Positions 1-6,446 of a stretch of 8,604 nt of DNA are shown here, in pieces. Numbering within the stretch: the stretch's first letter is position 1; each line of letters opens with the position of its first letter. A program made the position numbers and the translations under genes. The stretch comes from Candidatus Aquidulcis sp. (GTDB taxonomy: Bacteria; Chloroflexota; Anaerolineae; Anaerolineales; E44-bin32): positions 1,612 to 10,215 of the forward strand of contig DYJB01000096.1 in assembly GCA_020723365.1 (NCBI GenBank), given 5' to 3'. Below the pieces are notes generated by a model, which was not told the DNA's origin, searched no databases, and saw only the letters and a program-made list of their open reading frames with translations.

Positions 1-265
1 CTTTGGCCGTGAGCATGATGACGGGGACGCTCGAGATCTCGCGGATCAGGCGCAGCGTCTCGAACCCGTCCAGGTCGGGCATCATCACGTCCAGCAGAAT
101 CAGGTCGGGGAGGCGGTCGCGCAGCTGCTCCAGCGCCTTGGCGCCCGAGGGCGCCTCGAAGACCTGGAAGCCGTCGTGTTCGAGGTTGAGACGGATGAAA
201 TGGATGATGCGCGGCTCGTCGTCGACGATCAGGATCCGGCGTTCCGCAGACGTCGCTTCGGGCAT
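1..265 (-). CDS. Response regulator receiver domain (partial, C-terminus off the left edge)
   Basis: The 88 visible residues form the first two thirds of a CheY-like receiver domain, which accepts a phosphoryl group from a histidine kinase. Visible landmarks are the acidic pair D15-D16 in ILIVDDE, the phosphoacceptor D59 in LILLDVMMPD, and the switch threonine T86 in MLTAK. The conserved KPF lysine and any output domain lie beyond the window, so an OmpR-type regulator and a stand-alone receiver are both possible. The ATG at 265 lies one base after the TGA of the 80-residue gene upstream (stop 269-267), so the gene is almost certainly translated from the same message. Its presence would put a two-component output at the end of a Ser/Thr phosphorylation operon. 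Family identity is very sure; the physiological role is unknown. Confidence 0.95.
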   Translation of the reverse strand, partial: MPEATSAERRILIVDDEPRIIHFIRLNLEHDGFQVFEAPSGAKALEQLRDRLPDLILLDVMMPDLDGFETLRLIREISSVPVIMLTAK

Positions 266-266
266 G

Positions 267-509
267 TCACTCGCGGACCGGGCCGATGAGGGACTCTTCC
301 TCGGCCGTGGGCATGATCTCGATGAAGTTGATGCGGTGCATGGGCCAGAGGACCGTGACGACGTTGCCCTGCAGGTAGGCCAGGTCCTTGCCATCGCGCT
401 TGCGGGGGTTGTTGAGGGTGATGGCGACGTCCGTGGGCGCGGGCATGTCCTCGATTTCCCCCACGACCGCATCCTCACCGCTGAGATGGACGAGCACGGT
501 TATCGGCAT
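267..509 (-). CDS. Small conserved-looking protein of unknown function (80 aa)
   Basis: I do not recognise this family with confidence. The 80-residue product is acidic at both ends and has no membrane segment, signal peptide or cysteine. Its pattern of short hydrophobic strands (ITVLVHL near residues 3-9, VVTVLW near 50-55, INFIEIM near 60-66) around a polar loop (NNPRKRDGKDL) suggests a small all-beta domain, perhaps a DUF-type barrel. The reading is supported by a good Shine-Dalgarno sequence, GGAGAGGT at 522-515, five bases before the ATG. It is also supported by tight packing: three bases after the FHA gene and one base before the receiver gene. Its fixed place between an FHA reader and a receiver hints at an adaptor role, but this is inference only. 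Confidence 0.8.
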   Translation of the reverse strand: MPITVLVHLSGEDAVVGEIEDMPAPTDVAITLNNPRKRDGKDLAYLQGNVVTVLWPMHRINFIEIMPTAEEESLIGPVRE

Positions 510-512
510 GGG

Positions 513-1034
513 CTACCTCTCCGAACGGAAGCGCGAGATCAGCTGGGTGCGCAGCCGCCCGAGCTGGATGATATCGCCGTGGTGTGCCAGCGCCGGCCGC
601 TGGGGTTCCAAGGCCTTGCCGTTGACCAGCGTGCCGTTGGCGCTGTCGAGATCCACGATGTAGACCCCGTCCGCCTCGAGCCGGATCTCGGCATGAATCC
701 GTGAGACGCCCTGCTCGTAGGCGTCGCTGGCTTGCAGGTCGACGTCGGGGATGACGGCCTGGCCCTCGACGGACCGGCCGAGGGTGTAGTTGTCCCTGCC
801 AAGCAGGGAGCGGATCTCGCCCGAGTTGATCAAGCGCAGACCAAGGATGGCGCCGGACTCAAGTTCGGGGCCTTCGGGGGTCGCCGGCTTGGTGGCCATC
901 GCCTCGCGGTCGATCCGGTCTCGGGCGATCGAGACGGTGGGGACCGGAGATACGCTGACCAGCCGCGTGCCGCACTCGCTGCAGTACAGCGTGCCGACGA
1001 ACTCCTGGTGTCTGCAGGACGGGCACTCGATCAT
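513..1034 (-). CDS. Zinc-ribbon / FHA domain protein (phosphothreonine reader)
   Basis: This 173-residue soluble protein opens with a four-cysteine zinc ribbon (C4, C7, C18, C21 in CPSC...CSEC) and continues through a linker of about 40 residues to a C-terminal FHA domain at roughly 65-170. The FHA signature is complete: GR at 86-87, SRIH at 111-114, and NGT...NG at 133-139. FHA domains bind phosphothreonine peptides, so this is the likely reader for the kinase encoded three genes upstream. The ATG overlaps the stop of the J-domain/VWA gene by four bases (ATGA at 1034-1031), indicating translational coupling. The architecture resembles small FHA regulators such as GarA/OdhI, but their N-terminal ETTS phosphorylation motif is not seen. 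Thr33 in the linker is one possible phosphosite. Domain calls are firm; the partner is inferred from context. Confidence 0.95.
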   Translation of the reverse strand: MIECPSCRHQEFVGTLYCSECGTRLVSVSPVPTVSIARDRIDREAMATKPATPEGPELESGAILGLRLINSGEIRSLLGRDNYTLGRSVEGQAVIPDVDLQASDAYEQGVSRIHAEIRLEADGVYIVDLDSANGTLVNGKALEPQRPALAHHGDIIQLGRLRTQLISRFRSER

Positions 1035-2512
1035 CCGCCGCCTGCCTTGGCGGGCAGGAGCAGGAGCGCCCGCGTCCCGTATTTGAGCACCTTCTCTCCC
1101 TCGATGGACAGTCGGCGAGTGTGCGTCAGGCGTTCGGCCTCGCTGAGCGCGGCCTTAGCCAGGTCGCGGTCGCCGGCGGCCAGCAAATGCGTGGCCAGGT
1201 TCTCCAGCCGCCGCGCCGCCTGGGCCGACTGGCCAAGCTCGGCCTCATGACGCGCTTTCTCCTGCATCCGATACAGGCCGACGACATTCAGCGCCGCCAC
1301 GAGATCGCCGGGAGGCGGATCCGGATCGGGCTGGCGGGCCGAGGCGATGCGCACGTCGACCGGCAGGCTGGAGGCCTCGGACGTGCCGCCCAGGATGTCC
1401 CCGCTGACGGTGAAGTGGGCGATGTTCAGTTCGTCGGTCTGTCCGATGGGGTGGATGACCATCTCGAGCAGGACGCGGATGCGGCCCTGGCGTGTCAGAT
1501 TGCCCAACACCAGCGGCAAGCTGTCGCCCAGCGGCATGGGATCCGGCATCAGGCGGAAGGACGAACGCAGGTCGACCTGCTGCGCCAGCGACCCATCCAG
1601 CCGTACGCGGCCGGCGATCGCCTGGCTCAGCCCGTCGAAGATGCGTTGCAGCAACCCGGTGATGACCTTGGGGGTATCCAGGAAGATGACGTTCCCGCCG
1701 CTGCGGCTGGCCAGATCGTCGAGCAGACGGTCGCTCCAGTCGGCGCCGATGCCGACTCCGTTGATGGTGATGCCCTGCTCGGAGGCCCGGTCGGCCAGAC
1801 TCAGGCACAGGTCCTCGTCGCCGTAGGTGCGGCCGTCGGTCAGCAACACCAGGTGGTTGACGCCTTCCCGGGCGAAGTTGCGCTGAAGTTCCTCCATGCC
1901 GAGCTGCAGGCCCTGGCCGATCTCGGTTCCGCCGCCGGCCTGCAGCAGGCTGAGCCGGGCGCGGGCCGTGGCCATGTCCTTGGCCTGATCGGGGGAGACG
2001 ATAACTTCGGCGCGGTCGCTGAAGGCCACCACGGAGGCCGAATCGCCGGGAGCCATGTCCTTGAGGATCGTCAGCGCTGCTGAGCGGACCTGATCCAGTC
2101 GCTGGCCGCGCATCGAGGTGGAGCGATCGATGACGATCGACAGGTTGATCGGTGGCCGGTGCTCCGGGACGGACTCCGACGGCGTGATGTCGACGAGCAG
2201 GTAGTGCACCTGCGGCTCGTCGAGCTGCAGCAGGCTGCGGCGGGATTGCTGCACGTCGCAGCGGAAGCTGGAGCGCGCGGCCTGATCGGCTTCAGCTGCG
2301 GCGAGCTTGAGGTCGTACGCCGAGCGCTGCTCATCGCTGCTGAGGATCTCGTAGGCCTTGTTGACCTGGATGAACAGCTCGGTGTCGCCCGGCTGGTTGG
2401 CCCGGTCGGGGTGCAGGCGGAGGGCCGCCTCGCGGTAGGCGCGTCTCAACTGCTCCGCATTGGCGTTGCGGGGAATGCCCAGCAGTGCGTAGTAGTCGGG
2501 TTCCCCGGGCAA
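1031..2512 (-). CDS. J-domain / von Willebrand factor A fusion protein
   Basis: The 493-residue product begins with a canonical J domain (about 6-68) carrying the HPD tripeptide at 34-36, the motif that stimulates DnaK-type ATPases. After a short linker comes a VWA domain (about 120-295) with an intact metal-ion-dependent adhesion site: D129-x-S131-x-S133, T196 in GGGTEIG, and D226 in LLTDG. A beta-rich region (about 300-400) and a helical tail (about 404-480) follow. The tail resembles a TPR-like or helical bundle. No DnaJ G/F-rich region or zinc centre is present, so this is not a general DnaJ. The start is a TTG at 2512: the upstream stop TAG (2530-2528) is in frame, no ATG or GTG lies between, and GAGG sits about seven bases upstream. 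It lies between the PP2C gene (15-nt gap) and the FHA gene (4-nt overlap). A scaffold role for phosphorylation partners is inferred. Confidence 0.93.
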   Translation of the reverse strand: MPGEPDYYALLGIPRNANAEQLRRAYREAALRLHPDRANQPGDTELFIQVNKAYEILSSDEQRSAYDLKLAAAEADQAARSSFRCDVQQSRRSLLQLDEPQVHYLLVDITPSESVPEHRPPINLSIVIDRSTSMRGQRLDQVRSAALTILKDMAPGDSASVVAFSDRAEVIVSPDQAKDMATARARLSLLQAGGGTEIGQGLQLGMEELQRNFAREGVNHLVLLTDGRTYGDEDLCLSLADRASEQGITINGVGIGADWSDRLLDDLASRSGGNVIFLDTPKVITGLLQRIFDGLSQAIAGRVRLDGSLAQQVDLRSSFRLMPDPMPLGDSLPLVLGNLTRQGRIRVLLEMVIHPIGQTDELNIAHFTVSGDILGGTSEASSLPVDVRIASARQPDPDPPPGDLVAALNVVGLYRMQEKARHEAELGQSAQAARRLENLATHLLAAGDRDLAKAALSEAERLTHTRRLSIEGEKVLKYGTRALLLLPAKAGGG

Positions 2513-2527
2513 GGATGCCTCGTCGGC

Positions 2528-3418
2528 CTACTCGGGCGGGAAGGAGATCAGGACGGCGGAGATGTTATCCGGTCCACCGGCGGCGTTGGCGGAATCGACC
2601 AGGCGCTCACAGGCCGCCTGGGGGTTCTCGGACGTGGTCACGATGCGCCGGATCTCCTGATCCGGGACGACGCCCCACAGCCCGTCCGAGCACAGCAGGA
2701 GGAAGGCGTCGCGCGGAATGGGCAGGCTGAAGACATCGACCTCGAGATTGGCTCCCTGGCCGATGGCGCGGTAGAGCACGTTGCGCTGCGGATGGACCTC
2801 GGCTTCCTCGGGGCGCAGCTGGCCGAGCTCTTCGAGCCGCTTGACCAGCGAGTGGTCACGGGTGATCGTGCGCACCTCGCCGTCCTTGAGGACGTAGGCG
2901 CGGCTGTCGCCGACGTGTCCGAGCGTGATCTGGTGCCCCAGGTGCAGCACAGCGGTCAGCGTCGTTCCGCCGCCGGGCACGCGGTCGACGACGGCCTGGT
3001 TGGCCTCTTCCAGGGCGATGCGCATCAGGTCCTGCAACGGAATGGCGTCGGCCAGAGGGTCGATGGACAGCAAGTGCAGGATCGAATCCTCGCACAGGCG
3101 CCGGGCGACAGAGCGCACGGAGACCGAGCTGGCCACCTCACCGGACCGGTGGCCGCCCATCCCGTCGGCCACGATGTACAGGCCGAACTCGGGCAGCGTC
3201 TCCAGCCCGGCGGCGTTGCCCTGGAGGACAAACAGCGAATCCTCATTGTGCGTCCGCTCGATCCCCACCGACTGGGCCATGCCCACCAGGATGCGGCCCT
3301 GCAGCGGCTTGACCAACGCGCGCGTAACGGTGGTCGGGTCGAGTGGGGCGGTCTTGACGCCGTCGGGTGGGGCGCCGGCCCCGGCTTTCTTGCCGAAGAT
3401 GCGTTTGAACAGGTCCAT
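2528..3418 (-). CDS. PP2C-family Ser/Thr protein phosphatase
   Basis: This 296-residue soluble phosphatase should remove phosphate from Ser/Thr residues using two metal ions. All core PP2C motifs are present in order: NED at 58-60, DGMGGH at 85-90 (metal-binding Asp85), GTTL at 151-154, GDSR at 170-173, DHS at 188-190, SDGLW at 244-248 and GGPDN at 281-285 (metal-binding Asp284). The first 40 residues are a basic, Gly/Ala-rich lead-in (MDLFKRIFGKK) without a convincing signal or membrane segment. I chose the ATG at 3418 because AGGA lies five bases upstream. The open frame extends further into the kinase gene but encodes only arginine/proline-rich noise there. It starts 26 nt after the kinase stop, so the two are probably co-transcribed as opposing enzymes. 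It is close to the Stp/PstP/PrpC group. Confidence 0.96.
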   Translation of the reverse strand: MDLFKRIFGKKAGAGAPPDGVKTAPLDPTTVTRALVKPLQGRILVGMAQSVGIERTHNEDSLFVLQGNAAGLETLPEFGLYIVADGMGGHRSGEVASSVSVRSVARRLCEDSILHLLSIDPLADAIPLQDLMRIALEEANQAVVDRVPGGGTTLTAVLHLGHQITLGHVGDSRAYVLKDGEVRTITRDHSLVKRLEELGQLRPEEAEVHPQRNVLYRAIGQGANLEVDVFSLPIPRDAFLLLCSDGLWGVVPDQEIRRIVTTSENPQAACERLVDSANAAGGPDNISAVLISFPPE

Positions 3419-3444
3419 GTCCGTCCTGAGGCGCCCCCCGATCG

Positions 3445-5325
3445 TCAGGTCAGCAAGGCGTACACATGATGATCGGTAGAGCCGAAGTAGATCGTCCCTT
3501 CCGCTATCGTGGGGGTGCCGGTGATCGGCCCCCCGGTGCGATACGTCCAGCGCTTGCGCCCCGAACGCAGGTCGAGGCAGTACATCGAACCGTCGACCGA
3601 ACCGCAGAAGATCGAATCCTCGTGCACCACCGGGGACCCGGTGACCTGGTGTTCGGTCTGAAAGCGCCAAAGCTCGCGATTGTTCCGGGCGTCGATGGCG
3701 TAGATGTTGCCGTCGGCGCAGCCGGTGAACAGCTTGCCCTCGGCGTAGGCCGGGGATGAGATCGTCGGGCGGCCCATGCGGAAGCGCCAGATCTGGTAGC
3801 CGCCTTCCGCCTCCAGCGCATAGAGCGTCCAGTCCATCGAGCCGAAGTACAGGATGCCCTCCACCATGATCGGGGAGGAGGCGACGGAGCGCTTGGCGCG
3901 GAAGCGCCACTTGACCTCGCCGCGGAAATCGACGCAGTAGAAGTCGCCCGTTTCGCACCCATAGTATACGCGTTCGTCGACGACCAGGGGCGTTGACCGG
4001 ATCGGCCCGGCAGCCTCCGCGCGCCAGGCCCGGCGGCCGTTCATCATGTTGACCACGTGCAGGTGGGCGTCATCGCAGCCGAAGAACACATAGCCTTCAT
4101 GCAGTGTGGGCGAGGAGCGAATCGGCCCCTCGGCCAGGTAGGTCCACACCAGCTTGCCCTGATCGGCCGACACAGCGTGCAAGCGGTGGTCTTCGGAGGC
4201 CACGTAGACGATGTCCTCGTGCGCAGCCGGGCGGGTCGGAATGCCGCCCTCCGTGGGGTACTTCCACAGGAAGGTGCCGCGCTTGGCGTCCAGAGCGTAG
4301 AGGTTGTTGTCGTAGCAGCCGACGTACAGGATGCCCCTGTGGATCGTGGGTGAGCCGCGGATCTCATCCTCGCACTCGAAGGACCACAGCTCCTGGACAT
4401 CTGACGGCAGCTTGAGGGCCGTCGACTTCTGGGGCGAGACGAGGATGCCTGTCTGCTTGGCGGCGGACAGCAGCGCGGCCTTGAAGCTTTCGGACGAGGC
4501 GAAGCGTTCCTTCGGGTCATACGCCAGGGCGGCGTTGACGACCGACTCGAGTTCGGGTGAGACGTGCGGGTTGATCTGGCGGATCGGCCGCTCAGAGAAG
4601 GAGAAGGGCGGTTCGGCACGCGGGTCGCGGCGGGTGAGCAGGTGGTGCAGGGTTGCGCCCAGGGCGTAGATATCGCCGGCCGGCGAGGCTTCGCCGCGGT
4701 ACTGCTCGGGCGGCGAGTAGCCCTCCGTGCCGATCATCGTGCCCTTCTGCCCGGGCTGGAACACGCGGGCGATGCCGAAATCGATCAGCCGGATGTGCCC
4801 GTGCTGGTCGATCATCACGTTCGAAGGCTTCATGTCGCGGAAGATCACCGGCTGCGGTTGGTGGCCGTGCAGGTAGGTCAGCACATCGCACAGCTCGACG
4901 GCCCAGGTGATCGCCTTCTCCTCGGACAGGAAATCATCGGTCTCGTGCAGCAGGCGCTCGAGGTCGCGGCCCTCGATGAACTCCATCACCAGGTAGGAGC
5001 TGCTCTCGTGGGTGAAGTAGTCGTAGATGCGCGGGATGGCCGGATGGGAGAGCGTGGCCAGCAGGTCGGCCTCGCGCTCGAAATTGCGCACGACCATCTC
5101 GTACATGGTCGGGTCGGCGGCCATGTTGATCATCTCTTTGACCGCCACGAGCTTGGTGACATTGGGGAAGTGCAGATCCCGCCCTTTGTAGACCGAGCTC
5201 ATGCCGCCGGAGCCGAGAACCCCGAGCACCAGGTAGCGGTCCTGGAGGGTGACCCCCGGCTGAAGCAGACCCAGCTGGTCGGTTTCACCGGTCTTGTTGG
5301 GCAGGGCGCGCGTCGTACGCCGCAT
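3445..5325 (-). CDS. Hanks-type Ser/Thr protein kinase with C-terminal PQQ-like beta-propeller
   Basis: The 626-residue product has a complete kinase domain at about 30-290. It shows a Gly-rich loop GSGGMSSVYKG (38-48), ATP lysine K63 in AVKE, a probable alpha-C glutamate E85, a catalytic loop FRDMKPSNV (162-170), DFG (182-184), activation-loop threonines T196 and T200, and PPEQY (205-209). The HRD histidine is phenylalanine; catalytic D164 is kept. From W314 to the end run eight PQQ-like repeats, with tryptophans at 314, 354, 394, 434, 473, 513, 553 and 593. That is enough for one closed eight-bladed propeller. No transmembrane helix separates the parts and no signal peptide is present, so the propeller should be cytosolic, unlike PASTA-type kinases. 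It may sense a ligand or dock partners. AfsK of Streptomyces is a known kinase with PQQ-like repeats. ATG at 5325 follows AGGA by five bases. It heads the signalling operon. Confidence 0.97.
   Translation of the reverse strand: MRRTTRALPNKTGETDQLGLLQPGVTLQDRYLVLGVLGSGGMSSVYKGRDLHFPNVTKLVAVKEMINMAADPTMYEMVVRNFEREADLLATLSHPAIPRIYDYFTHESSSYLVMEFIEGRDLERLLHETDDFLSEEKAITWAVELCDVLTYLHGHQPQPVIFRDMKPSNVMIDQHGHIRLIDFGIARVFQPGQKGTMIGTEGYSPPEQYRGEASPAGDIYALGATLHHLLTRRDPRAEPPFSFSERPIRQINPHVSPELESVVNAALAYDPKERFASSESFKAALLSAAKQTGILVSPQKSTALKLPSDVQELWSFECEDEIRGSPTIHRGILYVGCYDNNLYALDAKRGTFLWKYPTEGGIPTRPAAHEDIVYVASEDHRLHAVSADQGKLVWTYLAEGPIRSSPTLHEGYVFFGCDDAHLHVVNMMNGRRAWRAEAAGPIRSTPLVVDERVYYGCETGDFYCVDFRGEVKWRFRAKRSVASSPIMVEGILYFGSMDWTLYALEAEGGYQIWRFRMGRPTISSPAYAEGKLFTGCADGNIYAIDARNNRELWRFQTEHQVTGSPVVHEDSIFCGSVDGSMYCLDLRSGRKRWTYRTGGPITGTPTIAEGTIYFGSTDHHVYALLT
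3448..4386 (-). repeat. Eight tandem ~120-bp units encoding the PQQ-like propeller blades
   Basis: The region repeats with a 120-base period; one unit is 117. The TGG tryptophan codons opening each blade lie at 4386, 4266, 4146, 4026, 3909, 3789, 3669 and 3549 (first base, minus strand). Blades share the pattern W-x-[FY]...[ST]-P...hydrophobic-G-[CS]-x-D...[LI]-[YH]-[AC]-x-[DN]. Three successive blades also share near-identical DNA (gaagcgcca at 3781 and 3901, aaagcgcca at 3661, plus strand). At protein level the units are diverged enough to suggest an old duplication rather than a recent expansion. Confidence 0.9.
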
Positions 5326-5368
5326 AGGGGTCCTGGGCTAGTTCGGCTGGCGGCTGGACAATGGGCGG

Positions 5369-5377
5369 ATTATAGCA
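5369..5377 (-). promoter_or_regulatory. Extended -10 promoter for the kinase operon
   Basis: The minus strand reads TGCTATAAT: a perfect TATAAT hexamer (5374-5369) preceded by the TGn extension. Transcription would begin near 5362, giving a leader of about 37 bases to the kinase ATG. No good -35 hexamer lies 16-18 bases upstream, where the hexamer is GC-rich. This is tolerated by extended -10 promoters. TATAAT is rare by chance in DNA this GC-rich, and it lies in the only sizeable gap between the two minus-strand blocks. Confidence 0.75.
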
Positions 5378-5436
5378 CGCCTGCCTGCACCGGCCGCACA
5401 AGGGGCCATGCAAGCAGGGTGCCAGGGCGGGGGGAA

Positions 5437-6444
5437 TCAGCGCCCCCGGCCGACCAACTGGAGCGACAGATCGCGCAGCAGCCCGGCGGCAGGCTCTTCC
5501 GGCTGGCTGAGGTCCAACGAGTGGAGCGCCTGGGCGGTGGCCGATTGAGCGGACTCAAGCGTGGCCGCATGCGCGCCGCAATCCTCCAGGGCGAGGCGCA
5601 TGGCCGCCAGCGCCGAAGGCTCGATTCGCTCGGCAGCCCACAGATCGCGAAAGGGCGGCGACCGATCCAATCCGAGGAGTGTCGGGAGCGATTTGTTGCG
5701 AGAAAGGAGATCATCGCCCGCCGGCTTGCCGGTCACGGCCGGATCACCCCAGATGCCGAGGATGTCATCCTGCATCTGGAAGGCCAGGCCGAGCTGGCGC
5801 CCGAACTCGGTCATCGCCTCAATGCGCGGCGCCGGAGCGCCGGCGACCCGGGCGCCCATGGCGGCCGCAGCGGCGATCAGCGCGGCCGTCTTGCCGCCGA
5901 CCATCATCGCGTAGGCGTCGGTCGAAACCGCCGCCAGGCTCTCGAAGGCCATGTCGAGGTGCTGGCCGCAGGTCAGTCCGAGGCAGGCGCTGGTCAGCTC
6001 GTGCTGAACCTCGACAAGCACGCCCGGCGGGGTGCCGAGCGCGCTGAGGCGATGCAAGGAGAGATGGGCGAGTGCGAACAGGGCATCCCCCGTGTTGAGC
6101 GCCTGCGGCAGGCCCCAGCGGGACCACAGCGTCGGGCGGCCACGGCGGGTCTCGCTGCGGTCCTCGATATCGTCATGCACGAGTGAGAAGTTGTGGATCA
6201 GCTCGACGGCCGAGGCGGCCGGCAGGGCCGACGGCCACTGGCCCCCGCAGGCCTGGCAGGCCAGCACCGTGAGGAGGGGCCGGATGCGCTTGCCGCGCCC
6301 GGTGGTTTCGCCTGCCCATCCGAGGTGGTAGGCGATCATCTGCGCCATGGGTTCGTAGGCTGGGGCATCGAAGGGCAGCGCCGCTCGGCGCAGGTCGGTT
6401 TCGATCGCCTCGAGGTACGGCTCGAAGGAGGGCGCGCCCGTCAT
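5437..6444 (-). CDS. Polyprenyl diphosphate synthase, short-chain (GGPP synthase-like)
   Basis: This trans-prenyltransferase condenses IPP with allylic diphosphates. In the 335-residue product it shows GKRIRP (51-56, IPP binding), the first Asp-rich motif DDIED (91-95) followed by RRGRPT (100-105), GGK (183-185), and the second motif QDDILG (225-230) with GKPAGDDL (239-246). The first motif has no two-residue insertion, unlike IspA-type FPP synthases, and Phe86 sits five residues before it. That combination is known from archaeal-type GGPP synthases, so a C20 product is a reasonable inference. The second motif ends in Gly rather than Asp, as in actinobacterial GGPP synthases of the DDLLG type. 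I chose the ATG at 6444, two bases after the fni stop. A GTG at 6459, overlapping fni, is equally open and would add five residues. It is co-transcribed with fni, which supplies its substrate DMAPP. Confidence 0.93.
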   Translation of the reverse strand: MTGAPSFEPYLEAIETDLRRAALPFDAPAYEPMAQMIAYHLGWAGETTGRGKRIRPLLTVLACQACGGQWPSALPAASAVELIHNFSLVHDDIEDRSETRRGRPTLWSRWGLPQALNTGDALFALAHLSLHRLSALGTPPGVLVEVQHELTSACLGLTCGQHLDMAFESLAAVSTDAYAMMVGGKTAALIAAAAAMGARVAGAPAPRIEAMTEFGRQLGLAFQMQDDILGIWGDPAVTGKPAGDDLLSRNKSLPTLLGLDRSPPFRDLWAAERIEPSALAAMRLALEDCGAHAATLESAQSATAQALHSLDLSQPEEPAAGLLRDLSLQLVGRGR

Positions 6445-6446
6445 CC

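Noticed and set aside
1121..2083. A 320-codon open frame on the plus strand
   Set aside because: It lies entirely within the VWA gene on the other strand and shows only Gln/Asp/Ala-rich noise.
2159..3469. A 436-codon open frame on the plus strand
   Set aside because: It is antisense to the PP2C and J-domain/VWA genes, has no recognisable motif or ribosome binding site, and is explained by GC-driven lack of stop codons.
3419..3958. N-terminal extension of the PP2C gene by 180 codons
   Set aside because: This stretch overlaps the propeller-coding region in another frame and is Arg/Pro/His-rich. The ATG at 3418 with its own Shine-Dalgarno explains the phosphatase.
5396..5401. TTGTGC as the -35 box of the kinase promoter
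   Set aside because: The spacer to TATAAT would be 21 bases, too long for a normal sigma-70 promoter.
5431..5450. G-run/C-run hairpin around the prenyl synthase stop as a terminator
   Set aside because: The stem is only G/C runs overlapping the coding end and no T-run follows on the minus strand.
4564..6186. A 540-codon open frame on the plus strand
   Set aside because: It lies antisense to the kinase and prenyl synthase, both with complete motifs. Its translation is a Gly/Arg/His-rich low-information sequence typical of the antisense frame of GC-rich genes.
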